From Flavobacteriaceae bacterium UBA7684 (GTDB lineage: Bacteria > Bacteroidota > Bacteroidia > Flavobacteriales > Flavobacteriaceae), in NCBI GenBank assembly GCA_002482885.1, contig DLGW01000009.1, forward strand, positions 1-62,164: 62,164 nucleotides of DNA. The letters are read 5' to 3'. The translations under genes and the position numbers were made by a program. Under the pieces are notes generated by a model. The model was not told the DNA's origin and did no database searches. It saw only the letters and a program-made list of their open reading frames with translations. Shown here one piece after another: positions 52,901 to 59,656 of the stretch (the first letter of the stretch is position 1; each line of letters starts with the position of its first letter).

Positions 52901-53383
52901 ATACCACATTTGGCTTCCATCTGCCGTATTGACTATAAAATAAGTGGCTTGACCTTCTTTTCTTAATTCTATTTTGGTGTTGGATTGGATTTCTGTTTCG
53001 TAGGTAGAACCATTTTCCCAATAAGTCCCCGTTTTTAAGATTAAGCGTTGTCCGTCTAGCGCTAATTTGTCGTTGTCGTCAAAGTCTACTCCATCCAAAA
53101 ATCCATCGATATCCATTCGGGTGGCGATGCGGTGGATGCTGGATATGCCGCTGATGTTCCATCCTTGTCCTGCGATACCTCCTAATTGTCCGCTGTTGTA
53201 GTTTAAATTGATAACTGGTCCTACGTTTTGGATGCTGGGTGGTAAGGCAATGGGTAATGTGTAACTAGCTGTACCGGAATTGCTGATGTTTAATTGCCCT
53301 TGGGTATCGGTAAATACTTGGGCTTGGATTTGTATATTATTAATGAATAATAAACTTAAAAGGAGGTATAAGTAGTTTTTCAT
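46973..53383 (-). CDS. RHS/YD-repeat protein with SpvB, FG-GAP and RHS core domains
   Basis: 2136 residues from ATG 53383, which gives signal peptide MKNYLYLLLSLLFINN...QAQ; the ORF begins at 53461. Order: SpvB-like N-terminus (FTDTQGQLNISNSGTASYTL, GQGWNISG; about 25-300), five FG-GAP/EF-hand-like loops (DFDGDGKLDF, DYNGDGVSDV, DFNGDGKLDI, DFNGDGKTDL, DTNKDGKSDL), YD repeats (about 1050-1700) and the RHS core (RGYTGHEHLQG...RFMGPDNFVQ...NNPLKYTDPSG) ending near 1810. The last ~325 residues are Gly/Ala-rich helices and then an unassigned tip. A polymorphic toxin or wall-associated protein. Confidence 0.9.
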   Translation of the reverse strand: MKNYLYLLLSLLFINNIQIQAQVFTDTQGQLNISNSGTASYTLPIALPPSIQNVGPVINLNYNSGQLGGIAGQGWNISGISSIHRIATRMDIDGFLDGVDFDDNDKLALDGQRLILKTGTYWENGSTYETEIQSNTKIELRKEGQATYFIVNTADGSQMWYGNYNGNNATDQTAYYIVRQEDVNGNYILYDYILSAENALYISEIKFSGNKYVGAGLVNKLEFQYEIAKRTEFSFINGTKITKDLILKRVQVLTNNYIFKRYELTHTTDSQLGYQYVTQVQEFNGALESANPVKFEYNTTAENPGNSEIRTSLPNPLSFADIDFSGDFDGDGKLDFVAYNNLFYGMFKSNSKQLALPSGIRMAINTLENNKLNQKQSFLGLTATSSSQYRFNVYSLDGSTVGLKYFKDVNFSGFNTAYIYHPLDIHPAFYVFGNPQKHYINPDVKEIYKETPILLEGDYNGDGVSDVILSTVFWEQPIKIDGNHFWVLRKEGSDTKRFVLDLNPNTTNSLIEFLDPNNWFRSDYKYQADFNGDGKLDILCINQDKSYRIVDLRFENGICFPNLLASGTLPHFYWEKPLHLGDFNGDGKTDLLIRQDLESTDWVWYQNNFTNSGGDIFIKEQFPINTFVDYGGAFINSILGKSANRSYFVMDTNKDGKSDLVEFMTRVYQPKSWDPKDVDTSWGIRIFTNQIGNTASTQKFAITYQSTSEHHSDNRNRPVPVIGEYKYGQALNDIVVTYPDYKEIYFIDFQKNLHLDAQLKKVSSSADRIIDEIFYKTLEPVGTTGNGSMNNAVYSSTESLTYPYVEIKRMPQSYVVTQHKNTAVGFVKYMDFRYHGLAVNLQGMGAVGYKKTARSAWYQSASAGKIWSITETDPLQRGATTRTYSQYVNPGAIFSFTDSSAPVGMISSVVNTYQSNITPNKVYSLLLTEQNTRDNLTNFFTQQTYHYLPEYNLLEKTVLKKQIFSTVQSTTTTINQYENNPTGTGSDYYIGRLKQSNSSIVAYSDTKKSESKYTYENNRIKKTESKANNTDNVYLTQEYTYDSYGNVLSQTASAPGAQPEVASRTVSYTYDPSGRYIKTTTSPEGLVSTNDTYHPIYGMVTQSTNAYGQINKTTYDNWGKLTKETDYLGKNTIYSYVRNTDKITLYKNHDSGLRKITVTNLLGWVLNEQVRSIDGITYNKVDSKYDYLGRKIEQSEPYTTTASQWNKTEYDQYGRTKQTTAFTGKVTKYSYGPTATGFKVGIDDGIKVTSSVTNANGHTVTSTDPGGAITYTYFADGNLKTSSYSGSTQTITYDEWGRKIKLVDPSAGTYTYKYNAYGETLEEGTPLGATIFTLDDFGKVLKKINGGSNTGIISDYTYDSTTKLLTRIDVVEAGATSFYIYQYDDYKRLKHISETTPYARFNKSITYDGYGRINQEGYSALNLRNNKTQNTKIKNIYKSGHLWKIQDDSTSKALWTTDQVNERGQLVEGTYGNGIKNTNAYDAFGYSQKINFDKDPQSTNPALALTYDFSPITANLKSRTNNAFNTAEVFTYQDNFDRLTTIATTQNGVTTTQTQAYDNTGKITENSQIGSYQYGNTAKKYQVTGITLNPAGADYGNDNMKLSVSYNAFKAPARINLKDKETLFFTYNTFEQRSSMFYGDTQEVREQKVMRKHYSHDGAQEITDNIVTGETTFVTYLSGDGYSSPVVVKGNGAIKEYLYLHRDYQGSIMAISNDLGNIVEQRLYDAWGLVKAVKDGQGNNLTKLTVLDRGYTGHEHLQGVGLIHMNARLYDPVVHRFMGPDNFVQDPSNTQNYNRYGYVFNNPLKYTDPSGEEIVTAIVVGAIISATMYTLDCIANDRPITLNGFMSSAIMGAFSGAVTFGIGNGFNSVCSPVLKATYQALAHGAFQGAMTHLQGGNFMDGFASGSLSSIASSAFKADLNGKDKGLGWANNFRSSDTGMILFGSVSGGLGAELAGGNFWQGAATGLMVSALNHYLHTQLSDPNKQLAKNIAKQYGYNWKEVKAFLDENPFILTPKGVAMGGKEALSSKHIEDGKTIVDYVVNQAQSEIASKIIEYLSPRAGKIWGLGNELLSSQTLHAPNSNYQAERNLRIEACKSALIRYYFQKPVTYQTPSMYNNQQSVQYHSSRFDIMHYRFY

Positions 53384-53452
53384 ATTTAGGATTTTTGGGT
53401 GTATAGGGCTTTGGTGTTGGGTTTTTGGTTGGGTTTTTAATATTGAAATTTC

Positions 53453-53480
53453 ACAATTCACAATTCACAATTCACAATTC
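53453..53480. repeat. Four tandem copies of ACAATTC
   Basis: Four exact 7-bp units lie between the stop of the T9SS protein (53488) and the RHS start (53383) on the minus strand. A 7-bp unit is not a multiple of three, but the repeats are outside coding sequence, so slippage would alter leader length rather than frame. G/T-rich repeats occupy 53390-53440. Confidence 0.8.
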
Positions 53481-53487
53481 TTATAAT

Positions 53488-53940
53488 TTATTCCTTCAAA
53501 ACCTTGACTACTTTGGTTTCTCCGCCTATGTATTCTACTTGTAGATTATAGACTCCTGATGGGTAACTAATAAAATTTAGGGTGTGTTTTTGACTTTCTG
53601 GAGTTATTGATTCTTGGACTAATTGTTGTCCGTTAGTGTTGTATAAACGAAAAGTTTTCGGTTGGTCTTTGGCCTGAGGGGTTGTCCATTGTAGTTGTAA
53701 TTCTTCTTTTACCGGATTGGGGTAAAATACAAATTGAGGTAATTCTTCGGTGGTTTGTGGGGTTATGGCTGTTGGCTCTTCTGCGGTGACAGCTTCTTCT
53801 GGGGCTGAACTTTTACTAGCAGAAAGTACAATTCCTCTAAAGATTTGGTTTCCCGCAGCATCGTACTGAAATTGTATAGTAGTTTGAGAATAGGCTGTTT
53901 GTAAAGCAAATAATACAACCAATAGGAATAGTTTTTTCAT
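53488..53940 (-). CDS. Small T9SS sorting-domain protein with one YD motif, RHS partner
   Basis: 150 residues from ATG 53940 (the ORF extends to 53991). Signal peptide MKKLFLLVVLFALQTAYSQ, then TIQFQYDAAGNQIFRGIV, a single YD-repeat motif of the kind repeated in RHS proteins, an Ala/Glu/Thr-rich linker, and a T9SS type A domain (FYPNPVKEELQL, RLYNTNGQQL, YPSGVYNLQV, KVVKVLKE). It lies directly upstream of the RHS gene on the same strand. I infer that it supplies surface sorting for, or docks onto, the RHS product, which has no CTD of its own. Confidence 0.82.
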   Translation of the reverse strand: MKKLFLLVVLFALQTAYSQTTIQFQYDAAGNQIFRGIVLSASKSSAPEEAVTAEEPTAITPQTTEELPQFVFYPNPVKEELQLQWTTPQAKDQPKTFRLYNTNGQQLVQESITPESQKHTLNFISYPSGVYNLQVEYIGGETKVVKVLKE

Positions 53941-54040
53941 GTTTTGGGATTTTAAAGCCCCAAAATTAATTGGCTTTTTGTGCATACACAAATCGACCTT
54001 TTTACAATTTCGTTAACAATTAATAACCTAACGAGTCGTT

Positions 54041-54100
54041 TTGGTCATAACTGGGCGATTTTAGTCATAAGTGGGCGAAATTGGCAATAAACGGCAAAAA
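54041..54100. promoter_or_regulatory. Three 20-bp-period direct repeats upstream of the RHS cluster
   Basis: TTGGTCATAACTGGGCGATT (54041-54060), TTAGTCATAAGTGGGCGAAA (54061-54080) and a weaker TTGGCAATAAACGGCAAAAA (54081-54100). The exact period of 20 bp puts the sites on nearly the same DNA face, as for LytTR-type or other dimeric activators. They lie 100-160 bp before the T9SS-protein ATG on the minus strand. Confidence 0.6.
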
Positions 54101-54138
54101 GGTGTTTCTTGAATTTTGTTAATAAGTTTTTTTGAAGC

Positions 54139-54166
54139 AAAAAAAAAGCCCAGCAATTGCTGAGCT
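54139..54166 (-). terminator. Terminator of the outer-membrane barrel gene
   Basis: On the minus strand AGCTCAGC-AATT-GCTGGGCT followed by T9. It ends the barrel gene at 54235; the RHS cluster begins beyond it. Confidence 0.85.
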
Positions 54167-54234
54167 CAATTTTATTTTTAGTTTAGATTAAAATTTTAAG
54201 TCAAATTTCCCAAAACTCAATCTATCAAAATAAA

Positions 54235-54849
54235 TTAAATTTTAAAAGTCAATCCAAATTGTGTGGTTGTAAAGAAATTGTTGAATACATTAACATTTCC
54301 TTCAAATTCAGATTCAGCTTTCCCTCCATCAACTTTCGCAGATGTGTAAGACAAAATATCTGATAAACCAAAATTGATAGCAATTTTTTCCGTAACAAAA
54401 TATTGAAGACCTAAACCTGCTCCTAATCCAAAACCATTAGCCTTAATACCTGTTATACTTTCCTTTTGTGATCCAAATGCTGCACCAGCCTCAGCATAAG
54501 TTTTGAATCTAGCTCCTAAGTCCAAGAAATAATAACGCGCAAAAACACCTGCTCCAAAAGAAGAGTTCTTTACCATATCTGTTCCCGCAACTTCTTCTTT
54601 ATCAGACCCAATCATTAATTCTGCTCCAATAGCCAATTTTGGACTTAAGAAATACCCTACTTTAGGACTAAATTCAAGTCCACTTGTTTTCATTTCGGTA
54701 TTTTTGTCATTAGTAGAATAAAATCCTAAACTACCTTCAACAAAAACATCCCCTTCACCAAAACCGAAAGATTTCTCAGTATTATCTTGCGCATTAGCTG
54801 TAAACATTGCTCCTAATAATAAAGAAGCCATAACGATTAATTTTTTCAT
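54235..54849 (-). CDS. Outer-membrane beta-barrel (OmpX/OprF-like) protein
   Basis: 204 residues, signal peptide (about 1-20, TANAQ), and eight or so amphipathic strands (FVEGSLGFYS, LEFSPKVGYFL, KLAIGAELMIG, FGAGVFARYYF, FKTYAEAGAAFG, FGLGAGLGLQYF, IAINFGLSDIL) ending TTQFGLTFKI. PF13505-type barrel; role unknown. It is monocistronic with its own terminator. Confidence 0.85.
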   Translation of the reverse strand: MKKLIVMASLLLGAMFTANAQDNTEKSFGFGEGDVFVEGSLGFYSTNDKNTEMKTSGLEFSPKVGYFLSPKLAIGAELMIGSDKEEVAGTDMVKNSSFGAGVFARYYFLDLGARFKTYAEAGAAFGSQKESITGIKANGFGLGAGLGLQYFVTEKIAINFGLSDILSYTSAKVDGGKAESEFEGNVNVFNNFFTTTQFGLTFKI

Positions 54850-55014
54850 AAGTTTAATTTTTTAAAGTTTATAAATCGAAGATATAGCATATATGTTAAT
54901 ATTTTAACACCTTTTTTGAGGTTTATTCACATTTTAATTAACATTTTTAACAATTGACTAAAAATCAATGTTTTACAAAGTATATTTTTTAAACAAAATT
55001 TTTATGGATTATTG

Positions 55015-55046
55015 TTTGTATTATCAAAGATGAAATACTAAGTTTG
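55015..55046 (+). promoter_or_regulatory. tRNA cluster promoter
   Basis: TTTG (55015-55018), 20 bp, TAAGTTTG (55039-55046), 37 bp before the tRNA-Ser 5' end. Confidence 0.65.
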
Positions 55047-55082
55047 CACTCGGAATTTAACAAGCGATTGTTTAATTCTATT

Positions 55083-55166
55083 GGAGAGGTGCCGGAGTGG
55101 TAACGGAGCAGATTGCTAATCTGTCGACGGGTAACCGTCGCCAGGGTTCGAGTCCCTGTCTCTCCG
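55083..55166 (+). tRNA. tRNA-Ser(GCT)
   Basis: Class II tRNA with variable arm. Acceptor GGAGAGG pairs with TCTCTCC, anticodon loop TTGCTAA (anticodon GCT), variable arm around CGACGGGTAACCGTCG, T loop GGTTCGAGTCC. No encoded CCA. Confidence 0.95.
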
Positions 55167-55173
55167 CTTTTTT

Positions 55174-55248
55174 CGGGGTGTAGCGTAGCCCGGTCATCGC
55201 GCCTGGTTTGGGACCAGGAGGTCGCAGGTTCGAATCCTGCCACCCCGA
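55174..55248 (+). tRNA. tRNA-Pro(TGG)
   Basis: Acceptor CGGGGTG/CACCCCG, anticodon stem CCTGG-TTTGGGA-CCAGG with anticodon TGG, T arm GCAGGTTCGAATCCTGC. 7 nt after tRNA-Ser. Confidence 0.95.
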
Positions 55249-55262
55249 CGAAAAAAGCAAAT

Positions 55263-55336
55263 GGTCGCGTAGCTCAGCTGGATAGAGCATCTGCCTTCTA
55301 AGCAGACGGTCAAAGGTTCGAATCCTTTCGCGATCA
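55263..55336 (+). tRNA. tRNA-Arg(TCT)
   Basis: Acceptor GGTCGCG/CGCGATC, D arm AGCTCAGCTGGATAGAGC, anticodon stem TCTGC-CTTCTAA-GCAGA with anticodon TCT, T arm AAAGGTTCGAATCCTTT. 14 nt after tRNA-Pro, and last in the cluster. Confidence 0.95.
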
Positions 55337-55341
55337 CGATT

Positions 55342-55404
55342 AAATACTTAGAAATAAAAAAGTCGCCAAGTTTACTTGAGCGACTTTTTTATTTCTAAGT
55401 ATTT
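55342..55404 (+). terminator. Terminator of the tRNA cluster with a 25-bp perfect stem
   Basis: The arms 55342-55366 and 55380-55404 are exact complements over 25 bp (inner part AAAAAAGTCGC / GCGACTTTTTT), and a further CAAG/CTTG pairs in the 13-nt loop. Far longer than usual terminators. Confidence 0.85.
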
Positions 55405-55631
55405 TCAAAGCGGAGCTTTGAAGGATGGGCGGAGCCAATCCTATTCGTGATACCCAACTTGTTTCCCTCAGAAAACTCCCTAAACACAACTTTGAAGGAT
55501 GGGCGAAGCCAATCCTATTCGTAAAACTCCGCGTTAAGGACAGTAGTGAAAATCCTTTTAAGTAAGCCCCAATTTTGGCTTGCTTAAAAGATTGCAACGT
55601 ATGGCCTGACCCGCCTAGGCGGGAAACGCCC
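55405..55631. repeat. Intergenic repeat cluster
   Basis: No gene. Two 33-bp direct repeats with one mismatch (55416-55448 and 55490-55522; core GAAGGATGGGCGGAGCCAAT), then AGTAGTGAAAATCC, a hairpin AAGTAAGCC...GGCTTGCTT, GATTGCAACGTATGGC, and a second copy of CCCGCCTAGGCGGG (about 55609-55622). The blocks match those at 46030-46150 and 7461-7490. Confidence 0.65.
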
Positions 55632-55633
55632 AA

Positions 55634-55665
55634 TAAAAAAAGGCCGTTCTTTCGAACAGCCTTTA
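55634..55665 (-). terminator. rpmE2 terminator
   Basis: On the minus strand AAGGCTGTTC-GAAA-GAACGGCCTT (one U-G pair) followed by a T run. Confidence 0.85.
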
Positions 55666-55689
55666 ATTATGATATAAATCTTTAAATTC

Positions 55690-55941
55690 TTATTTAGCGA
55701 ATTTAGAGTATTTGTTTTTGAATTTATCGATACGACCTGCAGTATCAATTAATTTTGATTTTCCTGTGTAAAACGGGTGTGATGTTCTAGAAATCTCTAA
55801 TTTGATTACCGGATATTCAACTCCATCAACAGTAATAGTTTCTTTGGTTTCTGCAGTAGATTTAGTAATGAACACATCTTCGTTTGACATGTCTTTGAAT
55901 GCTACTAATCTATAATTTTCGGGGTGGATACCTTTTTTCAT
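55690..55941 (-). CDS. rpmE2: 50S ribosomal protein L31 type B
   Basis: 83 residues. MKKGIHPENYRLVAFKDMSNE and the SRTSHPFYTGKSKLIDTAGRIDKF block identify L31. The zinc-binding cysteines of type A are absent, so this is the zinc-independent type B form. Bacteroidetes commonly use this form. Monocistronic. Confidence 0.95.
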   Translation of the reverse strand: MKKGIHPENYRLVAFKDMSNEDVFITKSTAETKETITVDGVEYPVIKLEISRTSHPFYTGKSKLIDTAGRIDKFKNKYSKFAK

Positions 55942-56069
55942 TTTATATAAATATTATTTCCTTAATTCTTATTAGAGTGCGCAAATTTAGAATTATTTTT
56001 TAATAAACAAATACTATTTCTTAATTTTTAAACCCATTACAACATTGTTTTTTTTACTTCCTTTGATTT

Positions 56070-56654
56070 ATGAACTTTTTAGCCCACATCTACTTGTCTG
56101 GCGACAACGATTTTATTAAAATCGGAAACTTTATTGCTGACGGAATTCACGGCAAAAACTTTAGCGGTATACATCCTGAAATTCAAAAAGGCATCATCTT
56201 ACACAGACATATTGATACGTTTACCGACAGCCATAGTGTTTTTAAACAAAGTACTAAAAAACTCCATGCGGGTTATGGTCATTATTCGGGGGTGATTGTG
56301 GATATTTTTTACGACCATTTTTTAGCTAAAAACTGGATGAATTATTCCGAAGTTTCTTTGGCTGAGTTTACGACTGAGTTTTATATTTTATTAGAAAATC
56401 ATTTGCACTTAACACCCGAAAAAACCAAACAGTTATTTCCTTATATGGTTTCGCAAAATTGGTTGTACGAATATCGAACGATGGAAGGAATTAGCCGAAT
56501 TCTTTATCAAATGGACAGCAGGACTGGGTTTAAATCCAAAATGCAATTTGCCCCTAAAGAACTGGACGAATTTTACCACGAACTAGAATTGGAATTTACC
56601 TTGTTTTTTAAAGAAGTACAAACACACGTGCAACAACAAATTCCTTTATTATAA
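56070..56654 (+). CDS. Acyl carrier protein phosphodiesterase (AcpH-like)
   Basis: 194 residues. MNFLAHIYLSGD...GNFIADGIHG, ILHRHIDTFTDSH and IVDIFYDHFLAKNW give the His/Asp metal pattern of the AcpH/DUF479 family, a distant HD-type phosphodiesterase that removes 4'-phosphopantetheine from ACP. Activity is assigned by family. It is 80 bp upstream of uvrA, which has its own promoter. Confidence 0.85.
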   Translation: MNFLAHIYLSGDNDFIKIGNFIADGIHGKNFSGIHPEIQKGIILHRHIDTFTDSHSVFKQSTKKLHAGYGHYSGVIVDIFYDHFLAKNWMNYSEVSLAEFTTEFYILLENHLHLTPEKTKQLFPYMVSQNWLYEYRTMEGISRILYQMDSRTGFKSKMQFAPKELDEFYHELELEFTLFFKEVQTHVQQQIPLL

Positions 56655-56709
56655 CCAACATTAACAAATGTTAGGCTAAGCTTACGTAGTTTTCGGATTC
56701 TAAAATATT

Positions 56710-56717
56710 TACCTTTG
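56710..56717 (+). promoter_or_regulatory. uvrA -7 box
   Basis: TACCTTTG followed by C, 18 bp before the ATG at 56735. No strong -33 element. Confidence 0.5.
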
Positions 56718-56734
56718 CTTTTTGCGTAATTTTT

Positions 56735-59569
56735 ATGACTGAGGCTAACGATTATATTGAAGTTTTAGGTGCTCGTGTGCACAATTTAAAGAATATTGAT
56801 GTACTGATACCCCGAGAAAAACTGGTAGTAATTACGGGTTTGTCGGGTAGCGGAAAGTCTTCTTTGGCTTTTGATACCATTTATGCCGAAGGGCAAAGAA
56901 GATATATTGAAACTTTTTCGGCTTATGCCCGTCAATTTATAGGCGGATTGGAAAGACCCGATGTGGATAAAATCAATGGGCTTTCCCCGGTGATTGCCAT
57001 TGAACAAAAAACTACCAACAAAAGTCCGCGTTCTACCGTAGGTACGGTTACCGAAATTTATGATTTTTTGCGTTTGTTATATGCCCGAGCAGCCGATGCT
57101 TTTAGTCATGTAACGGGCGAAAAAATGATTAGTTATACCGATGAGCAAATTCACACCTTAATCAGTAAAGATTTTTACAACCAACGCATATCGGTTTTAG
57201 CGCCTGTGGTTAGAGCCAGAAAAGGACATTACCGAGAATTATTTGAACAAATCACCAAACAAGGTTTTTTAAAAGTTAGGGTAAACGGCGAAATTAAGGA
57301 TGTAGAACACGGCATGAAGTTAGACCGTTACAAAACCCACGATATTGAAATTGTAATTGACCGTTTACTGATTAATGAAGAAACTATTGAAGGGAATCGT
57401 TTGTCTGAAAGCATTAAAATAGCCATGCAACATGGAGAAAACACTTTAATGATTTTAGAACAAGAAAGTGGTTTGATTCGTTTTTTTAGCCGAGATTTAA
57501 TGTGCCCTACTTCTGGTATTTCTTATCCATTACCCGAACCCAATAGTTTTTCTTTTAATTCCCCCAAAGGCGCTTGCCCTTGCTGTAATGGTTTGGGACA
57601 TGTTTTTAAAATCAACGATAAAAAAGTGATTCCAGATGCGGGAATTTCTATTAAAAACGGAGGAATTATCCCTTTAGGCACTTATAAAAGTACTTGGATT
57701 TTTAAGCAATTAGAAATCATAGCCGAAAAATATCAATTCAGTTTAAGTGATGCTATAGAGTCTATTCCTGCCGAAGCGATGACCATGATTATGGAAGGTG
57801 GGAAAGAAAGTTTTTCGGTAGAATCTAAAACCGCAGGGGTAACCAAGCAATATAAAATTGATTTTGAAGGTATTACCCACTTTATTAAAAATCAGTTCGA
57901 CAACGCAGAATCTTCTACCATTAAACGATGGGCTAAAGAATTTATGGACGAAGTGTTTTGCGAAGACTGTAACGGCACGCGTTTAAAAAAAGAAGCTTTA
58001 TTTTTTAAAATAACGGATAAAAATATTGCCGAATTATCCAATATGGATATTTCGGAATTGCACACTTGGTTTTTGGAATTAAGTCCGAAATTATCCGAAA
58101 AACAAAAAACCATCGCTTCTGAAATCATTAAAGAAATCGAAACCCGATTGCAATTTTTATTAGATGTAGGTTTGGATTACTTAACCTTGAACAGAAGTTC
58201 TAAATCCTTATCGGGCGGAGAAGCACAACGTATAAGATTAGCTACCCAAATTGGCTCTCAATTGGTAGGCGTTTTATACATTTTAGATGAACCGAGTATT
58301 GGATTGCACCAGCGAGACAATGAACGATTAATACAGTCTTTAGAACAACTGCGTGATATTGGTAATTCCATATTAGTGGTAGAACACGACAAAGACATGA
58401 TTGAACGCGCCGATTACGTAATTGACATAGGCCCTGCGGCGGGAATTCACGGTGGAACCATTGTACAACAAGGCACACCTGCCGAAATCAAAAAAAGTCA
58501 CACCCTAACCGCGGCTTATTTAAACGGAGAAAAACAAATTGAAGTCCCCAAAACCCGAAGATTGGGCAATGGACTCTTTTTAACTTTAGCGGGCGCCACA
58601 GGCAATAACCTGAAAAACTTAACCGTAAAATTTCCTTTGGGAAAACTCATAGGAATTACAGGTGTTTCGGGCAGTGGAAAATCCACTTTAATTAACGAAA
58701 CCTTATATCCTATTTTAAACGAACACTTTTTTAATGGCGTAAAAAAACCACAACCGTTTACCCAAATTATTGGTTTAGAACACATTGATAAAGTAATTGA
58801 TATCGATCAATCCCCCATTGGAAGAACACCTCGTTCCAACCCAGCTACTTATACGGAAGTATTTTCGGAAATCAGAAACTTATTTACCCAAACCCCCGAA
58901 GCCTTAATCAGAGGGTACAAACCGGGGCGTTTTAGTTTTAACGTAAAAGGTGGGCGTTGCGAAACTTGCGAAGGTGCGGGTTTACGTGTGATAGAAATGA
59001 ATTTTTTACCCGATGTGTACGTCAACTGCGAAACCTGTCAGGGGAAAAGATTTAATCGAGAAACCTTAGAAATTCGTTTTAAGGGAAAATCAATTTCAGA
59101 TATTTTAGAAATGACTATTGAAGAAGCTGTTCCTTTCTTTGAACCCATTCCTAAAATCTACCGAAAATTAAAAACCATTGAACAGGTCGGCTTGGGCTAC
59201 ATCACTTTAGGACAGCAAAGCACAACCCTTTCGGGCGGTGAAGCACAACGCATTAAACTGGCTACCGAACTTTCTAAAAAAGACACAGGCAACACTTTAT
59301 ACATTTTAGACGAACCCACTACAGGATTACATTTCGAAGACATTCGGGTACTCATGGAAGTCATCAACCAATTGGTAGACAAAGGCAATACCGTAATTGT
59401 GATTGAACACAATTTAGACGTAATTAAACAAGCCGACTACGTGATTGACATTGGCCCCGAAGGCGGTAAAAAAGGCGGACAAATCATTGCCGAAGGCACC
59501 CCCGAAGAAGTTTGCCTAAACGAACAAAGTCATACGGCTAGGTTCTTAAAGAAAGAATTGGGAATTTAA
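56735..59569 (+). CDS. uvrA: Excinuclease ABC subunit A
   Basis: 944 residues. Nucleotide excision-repair damage sensor with two ABC ATPase modules: Walker A GLSGSGKSS (about 34-42) and GVSGSGKST (about 644-652), signatures LSGGEAQRIRLA and LSGGEAQRIKLA, Walker B LYILDEPS and LYILDEPT. The C-terminal zinc finger CETCEG...CETCQG is intact. The first finger keeps ACPCCNG but reads MCPTSG, so one zinc cysteine of the other pair is replaced by Ser; this looks typical for Bacteroidetes rather than damage. Confidence 0.97.
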   Translation: MTEANDYIEVLGARVHNLKNIDVLIPREKLVVITGLSGSGKSSLAFDTIYAEGQRRYIETFSAYARQFIGGLERPDVDKINGLSPVIAIEQKTTNKSPRSTVGTVTEIYDFLRLLYARAADAFSHVTGEKMISYTDEQIHTLISKDFYNQRISVLAPVVRARKGHYRELFEQITKQGFLKVRVNGEIKDVEHGMKLDRYKTHDIEIVIDRLLINEETIEGNRLSESIKIAMQHGENTLMILEQESGLIRFFSRDLMCPTSGISYPLPEPNSFSFNSPKGACPCCNGLGHVFKINDKKVIPDAGISIKNGGIIPLGTYKSTWIFKQLEIIAEKYQFSLSDAIESIPAEAMTMIMEGGKESFSVESKTAGVTKQYKIDFEGITHFIKNQFDNAESSTIKRWAKEFMDEVFCEDCNGTRLKKEALFFKITDKNIAELSNMDISELHTWFLELSPKLSEKQKTIASEIIKEIETRLQFLLDVGLDYLTLNRSSKSLSGGEAQRIRLATQIGSQLVGVLYILDEPSIGLHQRDNERLIQSLEQLRDIGNSILVVEHDKDMIERADYVIDIGPAAGIHGGTIVQQGTPAEIKKSHTLTAAYLNGEKQIEVPKTRRLGNGLFLTLAGATGNNLKNLTVKFPLGKLIGITGVSGSGKSTLINETLYPILNEHFFNGVKKPQPFTQIIGLEHIDKVIDIDQSPIGRTPRSNPATYTEVFSEIRNLFTQTPEALIRGYKPGRFSFNVKGGRCETCEGAGLRVIEMNFLPDVYVNCETCQGKRFNRETLEIRFKGKSISDILEMTIEEAVPFFEPIPKIYRKLKTIEQVGLGYITLGQQSTTLSGGEAQRIKLATELSKKDTGNTLYILDEPTTGLHFEDIRVLMEVINQLVDKGNTVIVIEHNLDVIKQADYVIDIGPEGGKKGGQIIAEGTPEEVCLNEQSHTARFLKKELGI

Positions 59570-59656
59570 TCTGGGTTTTGGGTATTAGGTTTTAGGTATT
59601 TTTAAATTAAAGAATTTAAAAAAAGGATTTCCACTGCCGTCATTAACGCAAAAACA

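Noticed and set aside
54989..55301. ORFs of 62-84 codons on both strands across the tRNA genes
   Set aside because: They are reading frames through tRNA-Ser and tRNA-Pro, with the conserved T-arm and stem sequences; structured RNA genes explain them fully.
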